This document shows, piece after piece, positions 11,814 to 21,631 of a stretch of 64,000 nucleotides of DNA. The position numbers and the translations under genes are program-made. The notes below the pieces were generated by a model that saw only the letters and a list, made by a program, of their open reading frames with translations, was not told where the DNA came from and did not search any database. Position 1 is the stretch's first letter. The number at the start of each line of letters is the position of its first letter. The stretch comes from Apium graveolens (taxonomy: Eukaryota > Streptophyta > Magnoliopsida > Apiales > Apiaceae): assembly GCF_009905375.1 (NCBI RefSeq), contig NC_133652.1, positions 118,667,947 to 118,731,946 of the forward strand. Reading direction: 5' to 3'.

Positions 11814-13493
11814 TCATAGTAACTTCTTGGCTTGAATCATCGTTAAGAACTTCTTTACCTGCTTCTGTCCCTTGAACGTTACTATTCTTTCGTCTGGCGT
11901 TTTCACCATTACTTTCTTATTTTGACAATCTATCTGAGCATCATGCTTAGATAACCAATCCATCCCTAATATAACGTCAAATTCTCCTAACTTAAACGGT
12001 ATCAAATCTACACAAAACTTACTACCAGAAATCTCAATCACACAATTCCTACAAACTAGGTTAACAGTTACACGTTCTTGATTTGCTAATTCCACAGTCA
12101 TTATTTCATTTAAATACTCAACTGGACAATTTAACTTACTAACAAAATCTTGTGAAACAAACGATCGAGTTGCTCCCGAATCTATTAACACTTTGGCACA
12201 TAAAGAATTCACATTAAGCGTACCTGCCATGACATCCGCATCCTGGATCGCATCCTTCACCGACATGTCAAAAACTCTAGCCCTCGGAGTCTCATTCACT
12301 GTTGGGGTAGATCCCATAATCCTTAATGCATTACTGACTGGGGCTGGTGTCTTGCAATCCCTGGCCATATGTCCTGGCTTCCCACATTTAAAGCATGTGA
12401 ATCCAATGACTGGAACCTTCACTGCTGGATTCCGGATAGGCTGATCCTTATTTGTTGGCTCTCTTGCTGGCTGATTTCGGCACTCCCTCGAGTAGTGCCC
12501 TTTCTGGTTGCATTTAAAACATACCACATTCAACTTGTTAGAAACTCCTCCATGCTTCTTTCCACATACTTGACAATCTGGAAAAGTTAATCTTAACTGA
12601 TTCGGCTGATTCACATTAGCTGGACGATTGCCCTGGCCTCCGTCTCCTGCATTTTGTCTCCTGAAATTAAAATTTCTCCCAGGCTGAAACTTGCCCTTCT
12701 TAAAATTTGGAAACTTCCCTGTTTGTGACTGACCCTCACTTCCCTCAACTTTCCTTTTCTTGCTTTCCTTTTCTTTCTGGAACATCTCACTCTCTGTCTC
12801 TACGATCATAGCTTTCTGTACAACCCCGGCATAGGTATCCAATTCAAAAATAGCTACCTTCCCTCTGATCCATGGCTTCAAGCCTTGCTGGAATCTCTTA
12901 GCTTTCTTTCTATCAGTATCAACATACGACGGCACATACCTTGACAATTCCTCAAACTTCCCCTCATAATCTGTTACCGACATGTTCCCTTGCTTTAATT
13001 CTAAAAACTTCAGCTCCATTTGATCCTGAACAAACTGAGGAAAATACTTTTCTAACAACAATTCCTTAAACCTTTCCCAAGTAATAACATTTGTGCTTTC
13101 CAATGTCTTCACCATCTCCCACCAATAGGTGGCCTCATACTTCAGATAGTAACTTGCAAATTCAACCTTCTGCTCCTCTTTCACTTTTACCAAGGCAAAT
13201 GCCTTCTCTATTTCCTTTAACCACACATTTGCTTCAATTGGCTCTAAGGAACCCTTGAATTCTGGTGGGTTTACTGCCTGAAAAGTTTTGAAAGTTACCT
13301 GGGGATTGGTCTGTCTCTGCTGTTGTTGTGCCAGGTGAACTGTTTGTTGGGCCAAGATTTGAAGAATCCGGGCTATTGCTGGGTCCATGGGTCCTGGGTT
13401 CACATTCTGGTTTGTATCATCTTGGTTGTTATTGTTGTTGTTGTTGGTTTCTTCATTCTGGGTGTTGGTGCGGGTATTTCTTCTGGGAGGCAT
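11814..13493 (-). CDS. Gag plus protease segment of element 2
   Basis: About 559 residues from MPPRRN to the TGA at 11814. A retrotransposon Gag (capsid-like) domain is recognisable by WLKEIEKAF, YWWEMVK and WERFKELLLEKYFP. Two CCHC zinc knuckles follow (CFKCNQKGHYSREC and CFKCGKPGHMARDC), with an extra CQVCGKKH upstream. The aspartic protease shows the catalytic motif LIDSGATRSF and, later, VILGMDWL. An upstream TTG would add 14 residues, but the Met at 13493 is the natural start. The N-terminus has an Asn/Gln-rich stretch encoded by a GTT repeat near 13425-13445. Confidence 0.9.
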   Translation of the reverse strand: MPPRRNTRTNTQNEETNNNNNNNQDDTNQNVNPGPMDPAIARILQILAQQTVHLAQQQQRQTNPQVTFKTFQAVNPPEFKGSLEPIEANVWLKEIEKAFALVKVKEEQKVEFASYYLKYEATYWWEMVKTLESTNVITWERFKELLLEKYFPQFVQDQMELKFLELKQGNMSVTDYEGKFEELSRYVPSYVDTDRKKAKRFQQGLKPWIRGKVAIFELDTYAGVVQKAMIVETESEMFQKEKESKKRKVEGSEGQSQTGKFPNFKKGKFQPGRNFNFRRQNAGDGGQGNRPANVNQPNQLRLTFPDCQVCGKKHGGVSNKLNVVCFKCNQKGHYSRECRNQPAREPTNKDQPIRNPAVKVPVIGFTCFKCGKPGHMARDCKTPAPVSNALRIMGSTPTVNETPRARVFDMSVKDAIQDADVMAGTLNVNSLCAKVLIDSGATRSFVSQDFVSKLNCPVEYLNEIMTVELANQERVTVNLVCRNCVIEISGSKFCVDLIPFKLGEFDVILGMDWLSKHDAQIDCQNKKVMVKTPDERIVTFKGQKQVKKFLTMIQAKKLL

Positions 13494-13949
13494 TTTCTGT
13501 AAAGAATCAATCAATTTATTTAGCTTTTGAATCAAATCTTTGTATAAAAGAAAAGTTTTGTAAAATAGGAATATCTCTTTTTGAAAACAGTTGTAACTAA
13601 GTAAATTGCATGCATCTTTACAGAATATAAACAGTTATGGAAAACAGGGTACATGGTATCACAGGGTATACTGGTGCAATAAATAAGGTAAAGTAAAACA
13701 GGTGCAATAAAGTAAATGACAGTGTTGGAAAGGAAAAAGGTACTGATATATAGATCAAAAGTTTTAGGTAGTACAAGCGTAAAAACGCTTCGAAAGTAAA
13801 AGCAAAAAGGGTACAATAACCTACTCACTAGTCAACATCGCTAGTCTATAAATATAACTCAAAAGTCTACTGATACACACTATACACTACTGTACATACA
13901 ACATAACCATAACAACACTACTCAGCATCTCCATCTCAGAATCTCTGGC
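13494..13949. other. Spacer between pre-gag ORF and gag in element 2
   Basis: About 455 bases of AT-rich leader with no credible ORF. On the minus strand it separates the pre-gag stop from the gag ATG. Confidence 0.5.
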
Positions 13950-14300
13950 TCATGGCAAATCTGGACCTCCTATCTCCTCAAGCTCCTCTAGAACCCACTT
14001 AGCCCACTCCACTAGGAAATCAGGGGTGATGTCCTCATGTGTAGCCTCAGCAATCCTCACAGCAGCTGCTCTACGAAACGCCTGGAGCCTCTCCCTAAGT
14101 CGCCTCTCACCACTCCCCATCTCTCTGGTACGCATGATATGCAATAACTCCTGGATCTGACCCTGTAGGAATCGCTGCTCCATAAGGCAAGCCTCAAACT
14201 GATGATATGGGACAGGATAGGAAGAGAACTGGAAAGGTACTCCTATGACTGAATGACTAGTAAAGCCTGAATCAGCAGGTGGGGGTCCTCTGACAGGTGG
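13950..14300 (-). pseudogene. Pre-gag ORF of element 2, C-terminal part (split by element 3)
   Basis: This is the downstream piece of an ORF interrupted by element 3 at 14301. It reads in frame from the target-site copy through FQFSSYPVPYHQFEACLMEQ into an Arg/Glu-rich helical end (QGQIQELLHIMRTREMGSG; FLVEWAKWVLEELEE) and stops at 13950. Together with 21270-21431 it made about 170 residues. It has no known domain. Its position matches the ORF at 441-1181 of element 1. Confidence 0.65.
14296..14300. repeat. Target-site duplication of element 3 (left)
   Basis: GGTGG directly before TGTAACACCCCC, repeated at 21265-21269. Confidence 0.95.
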
Positions 14301-16626
14301 TGTAACACCCCCTTCTTAAAATAGAAGGGAAATATTACTTATAATCCATAAACCTGCAAATAGAGCACTAATATATCTATAAATAAAAAAAAATAAACAG
14401 TCTAAAATCTCCAAAATAATATTAAATCTCCAAAATGTCTAAACCAAATATATAAACGCTGAAATCTCTAATAAGTAATTATGTCTCAATAATGATAGAA
14501 GTCTGAAATCCTAAGAACGAAATAAAGGGAGCTCTCCATTCACACAGTCCCAGATCCCCCTAAGCACCTGCCAGAAAAAGAATACGGCATGAGCCAAACG
14601 CCCAGTACGGATTTGGAATACAATTTATAAAACAAAAAAAATCAGAAATAAATAATCAGCAATTTATAATAAAACAACAATTTTAAAAATAACTAAGGCT
14701 GAAGCAACGAGGGGCTAGGATCTTTCATACCGAGATCAGAATAGATACAAATACACACATCATAGGGTACCTAATGCGTGCAACAGAATGGATAACGTGT
14801 ACGGCATATACGACATCACCATAAATCAAATCACAAATCAAACTCTGGGTGCACCCACGTATCCTGAACAAATATCAAATACGCAAAAGCTCCTCCCGAG
14901 AGCTAACAGAAGGATACGCCGTGACCAATCACACTGTCACGGAAGTGTCATGTCACTGGTGCCGCAATGACATGGCAGTAGTACCCCTACAGCTAGTTAA
15001 CTCGGTATACCCTATATCACGCTAAGGGTTCAAAATAAATATTCTCGCAAAATTTAAAATCACCTGATATAAGTAATTCAGATTTCCAAAACAAAGGGTG
15101 TCATAAATAATTTTTGAAAATCGCATAAACAGATATCTAAAATTTTCCAAATCAAATTTTAAAATAATTTTTGAAAGTCAAAATGATCAGATAATATTAA
15201 CGGATCAAATAAAATATGGAATTGAGTGAATTAGAGATATTCAATTCTAAGATGAGTAGCGCTGAATAAAAAGGGGATAGAATTCGTACCTTAAAAAAAC
15301 GGAAACTCTAATACTCACGAAATCCACACGCGATTCGCCAACTTCCCGGCCCGCGATCTAATTTACAAAATATAAAATTTTTTTTATTAGAAATTTATTT
15401 CTTCACTTATTTTCCGCACAAGATACACGTACTAGTCAACTAATTATTTAATACTCTATAGCTATAACATTATACTGACTTAACTAAACTAGATCTACGC
15501 CACATTATTCCAATTATATTACTAAATATTAAAACTAGCAGTGTATAAATTGTGTTCATCATAAAGGAGTAATGCCCTCTGTACAACACTAAATTGGATT
15601 GTCCTTTTTAACTTAATTATTAGATAATGAAAAACTCATGCTACCATTTTGACTACATCAGCCAAACTTGTCCAAATGGTACATGACTAATATATAATAA
15701 CCTTATTATACAACATGCAACATAGATATTAGATATCACATGCATTACAGATTGAGATACCAGCACAAGTTAGCAATCTTTTAAAAATTTAAGTGTACTA
15801 ATCCAGTTTTGTACATGCAGCCTATTAATTTAATATAAATAAATAGTATACGAATAATATAGTAACTAATTTAGCCTTAGACACATATAAAAAATATATA
15901 TATTAACGAACCAATATGGTGCCCGTGTTAATTGAAAGAAAATATTTATTAACATATATAATCTAAATATCAATAATCATAAAACCAAATTTAAGTACAA
16001 TTGCCACTGTGGTGTGCAAATATCATTATTACAACTTAACAATTAAATTATTATATATTAAACAATCACCCATAATAATAACTCTAAATACACCCATATT
16101 TCATAACCTAACTGCACCTGAGACCTGAACATATAATTAGAACATAATATTTACACGATATTAAAATATACATAATTTGATTAAAGTTCACTTTAAATTT
16201 CACATACAGTTTGGTGTACCTTAGTTATCAAACAAGACAAAATAAGTCTCGACCAAGATCTACCAATCATGGAGTCATGTGCATAAATAAGTAGTAATAG
16301 TTAAACATCAGAAGTTTATTATAATAATAATAAGTGAAAGGAGTTGTCATACTTGATTACTACTGCACGGACTCACTCTCTCAGACTTGTCCGCCGCCCT
16401 GTTTTTTTTACAATCTCTACTTCGCTCTTCCCAGCTTTCACCAATAGGGTTTTTATTTTTTTTATGAGGCTGAATTATATATAATGTACTATCTCACCTA
16501 TTTCAGTTAGAATTCTAAATTCTTTAATAAATTAAACTCAACTATAAAATATATTTTGGTTTCTAACTCTTCTCCTATCGGAAAATGCAAAAAAAATAAT
16601 TCAAAGTCTAATTCCATTATGTTCTC

Positions 16627-16674
<48 letters not shown>

Positions 16675-16698
16675 TTAAAATAATTCACGTATATTACA
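14301..16698 (-). repeat. 3' LTR of element 3 (left copy, 2.4 kb)
   Basis: TGTAACACCCCC to CGTATATTACA on the plus strand. It matches 18832-21264 base for base over long stretches. A 60-codon open frame at 14788-14970 recurs in the other copy simply because the LTRs are copies. Confidence 0.95.
16628..16675. repeat. (ATT)n microsatellite in left LTR 3
   Basis: Pure TTA/ATT run of about 48 bp near the LTR's outer U3 end. The matching run in the right LTR is about 85 bp. Confidence 0.95.
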
Positions 16699-17449
16699 TA
16701 TATACCCCCTTAAAAAGGATTCCGTCCCCGGAATCAAACGAAACTAAATACGTACCTGAATCGAATAAATGCGGATATTTCTCACGAATAGACTCTTCTA
16801 ATTCCCAAGTAGCTTCTCTCTCCGAATGATTTTTCCACAAAACTTTCACAAACGGAATGGTGTTCTTCCTCAAAACTCGCTCCTCTCGAGCTAAGATAGC
16901 CCCAGCTTCTTCCTCACAAGAAAGATCATCTCTAATCTTATGTAATGGATACTGAACTACGTGTAACGGATGATATTTATAGCCCCTCAAAACAGACACG
17001 TGAAACACATTATGTACATGAGATAGTTGTGGCGGCAACGCAACTCTATAAGACACTTCCCCCACTTTCTCCATAACATCAAAAGGTCCAACATATCTCG
17101 GACTAAGTTTTCCCTTCATACCAAAACGTTTAACACCCTTACAAGGTGACACCTTTAAGAACACATGATCACCTGGTTCAAATCCACCAAACTTCCGATG
17201 TTGATCCGCATAACTCTGTTGACGCGATCGAGCCTCCTTCAAACTTTCTTTAACTTTCTCCACCTTCTCATTAGTGATTCTAACTAGCTCTGGTCCTTCA
17301 ATGACTCTCTCTCCAACCTCATCCCAACAAGATGGTGCTCTACACCTCCTACCATATAAAGCCTCAAATGGTGGCATACCAATACTCGCGTGCCAGCTAT
17401 TATTGTACGCAAACTCAACAAGATACAAATATTTATCCCAATCACCTGT
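16694..17449 (-). pseudogene. Integrase C-terminus and chromodomain-like tail of element 3
   Basis: In frame with the preceding stretch across a single stop. It carries [24 protein letters not shown], a GPY/F-type region (LSPRYVGPFDVMEKVGEVSYRVALPP) and a chromodomain-like end (FVKVLWKNHSEREATWELEE...YPHLF). The frame runs past this through the polypurine tract and ends five bases inside the LTR at 16694, so the last ~20 codons overlap element control sequence. Confidence 0.88.
16699..16711 (-). other. Polypurine tract of element 3
   Basis: The minus strand reads AAGGGGGTATATA just before TGTAATATACG. The GGAATCCTTTTTAAGGGGG context is shared with elements 2 and 4. Confidence 0.75.
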
Positions 17450-18814
17450 TCACTCTAACGCGCAAGCCCTCAACATATCCTCCAATGTCTGAATCGTCCT
17501 CTCTGACTGTCCATCGGTCTGCGGATGATAAGCTGTACTGAAATTAAGCCTCGTACCCCAAGCTTGCTGGAATCCCTTCCAAAAACGCGATATAAACCTT
17601 GTATCTCTGTCAGAAACTATCGACACAGGCACACCATGAAGCCTAACAATATCTCGCTGAAAAATCTCTGCCAACTCATGAATAGGAGTAGTCTCTCTAA
17701 TAGGCAAGAAGTGAGCGGACTTAGTAAGTCTATCAACCACCACCCATATGACATCGTTCTTCTTGAAAGTCCTCGGTAAATGAGTCACAAAATCCATAGT
17801 AATGTTTTCCCACTTCCAAACTGGAATATCTAGCTGCTGCAACAATCCACCAGGCCTCTGATGGTCTATCTTCACTTGTTGACATGTAAGACATTTTCCC
17901 ACAAATTCTGCTATATCTCCCTTCATTCCACTCCACCAAAAGTGCTTCTTCAAATCCCTATACATCTTGGTGGAACCTGGATGAATAGAAAATGAAGAAC
18001 TATGAGCCTCCTTCAAAATTTCCTCACGAATCGTCGGGTCTGCGGGCACGCACAATTTTCCACCCAACCATATCACGCCCTCATCATCAACACGAAAGTG
18101 TTTTTGCTTTCCACCTGCCACCTCGGATCTAATAGCTTCCAAACCTGTATCACTCTTCTGAGCTTCCTTAACCTTTGAAACAAGATTCGGTTCCACTTTC
18201 AAATTTGCAATGCTACCACTTGATCCTCTAACATACAACTCAACACCCAAGCGCTCCAAATCTGAAATAAGGTGCGGCTGAGTAATGAGAGATGCAACAC
18301 TCCCCAAGTTCTTCCTACTAAGAGCATCTGCCACTACATTCGCCTTCCCCGGATGGTACTGAATATTTGCATCATAATCCTTAAGAAGTTCAAGCCACCT
18401 CCGCTGCCTCATGTTAAGCTCCTTCTGAGTAAAGATGTATTTGAGACTCTTGTGATCGGTAAAGATGTCACAAGTCTCTCCATAAAGATAGTGTCTCCAG
18501 ATTTTCAAAGCAAAGACCACTGCTGCTAACTCCAAGTCATGGGTAGGATAATTCACCTCATATGCTTTAAGCTGCCTAGAAGCGTAAGAAATCACTTTCC
18601 CATGTTGCATAAGAACACACCCCAATCCTCTCTTAGAAGCATCACTATACACCTGAAAACCTCCACTCCCTGATGGCAACACAAGTATTGGAGCTGACAC
18701 CAACCTCTTCTTTAACTCTTGAAAGCTCTTCTCACGATCATCATTCCACTTGAACTTAATTCCCTTCCTCATTAGCTGAGTCAATGGTAAAGCTATGGAA
18801 GAGAAACCTTCCAT
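17450..18814 (-). pseudogene. RNase H-integrase polyprotein fragment of element 3
   Basis: A 454-residue open stretch. RNase H has D58 (YSDAS), E95 (LELAA), D120 (FTDHK) and D163 (VADALS), all expected catalytic positions. The integrase zinc domain has H271, H278, C308 and C311. The core has D341, D402 and E438 (D-35-E). The Met at 18814 is created where the deletion joins RT's C-terminal end ([13 protein letters not shown]) to the primer-binding site, so it may not be a real start. It ends at TGA 17450-17452, where related proteins read ALEW; the frame then continues unchanged at 17449. Confidence 0.9.
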
Positions 18815-18815
18815 A

Positions 18816-18827
18816 GCTCTGATACCA
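18816..18827 (-). other. Primer-binding site of element 3
   Basis: The minus strand reads TGGTATCAGAGC, four bases from the LTR end. It is followed at once by TATGGAAGG of the RNase H region, so the deletion junction is at or next to the primer-binding site. Confidence 0.93.
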
Positions 18828-18831
18828 TCTC

Positions 18832-21156
18832 TGTAACACCCCCTTCTTAAAATAGAAGGGAAATATTACTTATAATCCATAAACCTGCAAATAGAGCACT
18901 AATATATCTCTAAATAAAAAAAATTAAACAGTCTAAAATCTCCAAAATAGTATTAAATCTCCAAAATGTCTAAACCAAATATATAAACGCTGAAATCTCT
19001 AATAAGTAATTATGTCTCAATAATGATAGAAGTCTGAAATCCTAAGAACGAAATAAAGGGAGCTCTCCATTCACACAGTCCCAGATCCCCCTAAGCACCT
19101 GCCAGAAAAAGAATACGGCATGAGTCAAACGCCCAGTACGGATTTGGAATACAATTTATAAAACAAAAAAAAATCAGAAATAAATAATCAGCAATTTATA
19201 ATAAAACAACAATTTTAAAAATAAGTAAGGCTGAAGCAACGAGGGGCTAGGATCTTTCATACCGAGATCAGAACAGATACAAATACACACATCATAGGGT
19301 ACCTAATGCGTGCAACAGAATGGATAACGTGTACGGCATATACGACGTCACCATAAATCAAATCACAAATCAAACTCTGGGTGCACCCACGTATCCTGAA
19401 CAAATATCAAATGCGCAAAAACTCCTCCCGAGAGCTAACAGAAGGATACGCCGTGACCAATCACACTGTCACGGAAGTATCATGTCACTGGTGCCGCAAT
19501 GACATGGCTGTAGTACCCCTACAGCTGGTTAACTCGGTATACCCTATATCACGCTAAGGGTTCAAAATAAATATTCTCGCAAAATTTAAAATCACCTGAT
19601 ATAAGTAATTCAGATTTCCAAAACAAAGGGTGTCATAAATAATTTTTGAAAATCGCATAAACAGATATCTAAAATTTTCCAAATCAAATTTTAAAATAAT
19701 TTTCGAAAGTCAAAATGATCAGATAATATTAACGGAGCAAATAAAATATGGAATTGAGTGAATCAGAGATATTCAATTCTAAGATGAGTATCGCTGAATA
19801 AAAAGGGGATAGAATTCGTACCTTAAAAAACGGAAACTCTAATACTCACGAAATCCACACGCGATTCGCCAACTTCCCGGCCCGCGATCTAATTTACAAA
19901 ATATAAAATTTTTTTTATTAGAAATTTATTTCTTCACTTATTTTCCGCACAAGATACACGTACTAGTCAACTAATTATTTAATACTCTATAGCTATAACA
20001 TTATACTGACTTAACTAAACTAGATCTACGCCACATTATTCCAATTATATTACTAAATATTAAAACTAGCAGTGTATAAATTGTGTTCATCATAAAGGAG
20101 TAATGCCCTCTGTACAACACTAAATTGGATTGTCCTTTTTAACTTAATTATTAGATAATGAAAAACTCATGCTACCATTTTGACTACATCATCCAAACTT
20201 GTCCAAATGGTACATGACTAATATATAATAACCTTATTATACAACATGCAACATAGATATTAGATATCACATGCATTACAGATTGAGATACCAGCACAAG
20301 TTAGCAATCTTTTAAAAATTTAAGTGTACTAATCCAGTCTTGTACATGCAGCCTATTAATTTAATATAAATAAATAGTATACGAATAATATAGTAACTAA
20401 TTTAGCCTTAGACACATATAAAAAATATATATATTAACGAACCAATATGGTGCCCGTGTTAATTGAAAGAAAATATTTATTAACATATATAATCTAAATA
20501 TCAATAATCATAAAACCAAATTTAAGTACAATTGCCACTGTGGTGTGCAAATATCATTATTACAACTTAACAATTAAATTATTATATATTAAACAATCAC
20601 CCATAATAATAACTCTAAATACACCCATGTTTCATAACCTAACTGCACCTGAGACCTGAACATATAATTAGAACATAATATTTACAATTAGAACATAATT
20701 AGAACATAATATTTAAAGTTCACTTTAAATTTCACATACAGTTTGGTGTACATTAGTTATCAAACAAGACAAAATAAGTCTCGACCAAGATCTACCAATC
20801 ATGGAGTCATGTGCACAAATAAGTAGTAATAGTTAAACATCAGAAGTTTATTATAATAATAATAAGTGAAAGGAGTTGTCATACTTGATTACTACTGCAC
20901 GGACTCACTCTCTCAGACTTGTCCGCCGCCCTGTTTTTTTTACAATCTCTACTTCGCTCTTCCCAGCTTTCACCAATAGGGTTTTTATTTTTTTATGAGG
21001 CTGAATTATATATAATGTACTATCTCACCTATTTCAGTTAGAATTCTAAATTCTTTAATAAATTAAACTCAACTATAAAATATATTTTGGTTTCTAAATC
21101 TTCTCCTATCGGAAAATGCAAAAAAATAATTTAAAGTCTAATTCCATTATGTTCTC

Positions 21157-21240
<84 letters not shown>

Positions 21241-21264
21241 TTAAAATAATTCACGTATATTACA
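18832..21264 (-). repeat. 5' LTR of element 3 (right copy, 2.43 kb)
   Basis: Same ends and sequence as 14301-16698. It is about 35 bp longer, mainly because of the ATT tract. Confidence 0.95.
21158..21242. repeat. (ATT)n microsatellite in right LTR 3
   Basis: Run of about 85 bp. It adds a meaningless poly-Ile tail to the truncated pre-gag ORF fragment read across the junction. Confidence 0.95.
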
Positions 21265-21431
21265 GGTGGCCTCATGCCTGGAGGTGGAATAGCCTGCAAT
21301 GGTACGGGCTGCAACACCGGTGGAGGTAGAATAGCCAATGCTGGTGGAATAACAGGTTGTGGATCCGATGATGGTGCTCCAACTGAAGGCTCTGAGTGAT
21401 CAGCTGATACGGGAATAAAAGAGTCGGCCAT
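21265..21431 (-). pseudogene. Pre-gag ORF of element 2, N-terminal part
   Basis: It starts at the ATG at 21431 (MADSFIPVSADHSEPSV), about 180 bases after the primer-binding site. The content is Pro-rich (VIPPALAILPPPVLQPVP). It reads into the target site GGTGG where element 3 is inserted. With one target copy removed, the frame continues exactly into 14300, so the ORF was open at the time of insertion (54 + 117 codons including the stop). Function unknown. Confidence 0.65.
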
Positions 21432-21613
21432 CTCTGTTATCTGAAATCATATCGTAATATAAGAATCTTGTACCACGACGCAAACTATACTAATACCGGT
21501 TATACCATAACACTCAACCTCTCGACGTTCTATCATCCTATACCTTACTTCTAATCCTATCCCTCTACCCATTCCCGTCAACCTAGGCTTGTGTCAGTGA
21601 CTTATAACCTATA

Positions 21614-21625
21614 GCTCTGATACCA
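21614..21625 (-). other. Primer-binding site of element 2
   Basis: The minus strand reads TGGTATCAGAGC, six bases from the inferred LTR end at 21632 (TGGCGTCCTCC on the plus strand). Confidence 0.9.
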
Positions 21626-21631
21626 AACCTA

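Larger units (their letters stand above)
8865..13493 (-). pseudogene. gag-pol polyprotein of element 2, five in-frame stops
   Basis: One continuous reading frame of 1,543 codons, including the terminal stop, runs from the ATG at 13493 (MPPRRNTRTN) to 8865. It encodes Gag, aspartic protease, RT, RNase H, integrase and a chromodomain-like tail, as in chromoviruses. The frame never shifts, but stops occur at 11814-11816 (TGA), 11472-11474 (TAA), 10119-10121 (TAA), 9291-9293 (TAA) and 9156-9158 (TAG). Each can be read as a base substitution within a conserved block; for example, the stop at 11472 replaces the Tyr usually found in CID-Y-RELNK. No separate gag/pol frameshift exists, so the intact ancestor made a single polyprotein. 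The copy cannot make functional Pol. Confidence 0.93.
14301..21264 (-). mobile_element. Element 3: internally deleted Ty3/gypsy chromovirus nested in element 2
   Basis: Near-identical LTRs (14301-16698 and 18832-21264) flank only 2.1 kb, with a GGTGG target duplication on both sides. On the minus strand the order is primer-binding site, RNase H, integrase, chromodomain-like tail, polypurine tract. Leader, gag, protease and RT are missing. The insertion splits the pre-gag ORF of element 2, so it is younger than element 2. The few LTR differences (mainly ATT-tract length and a small indel near 16150/20690) point to recent insertion. It could move only with enzymes supplied in trans. Confidence 0.95.

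Noticed and set aside
14788..14970. 60-codon frame repeated at 19320-19502
   Set aside because: The repetition is due to LTR copying; it has no domain and there is no constraint to judge.
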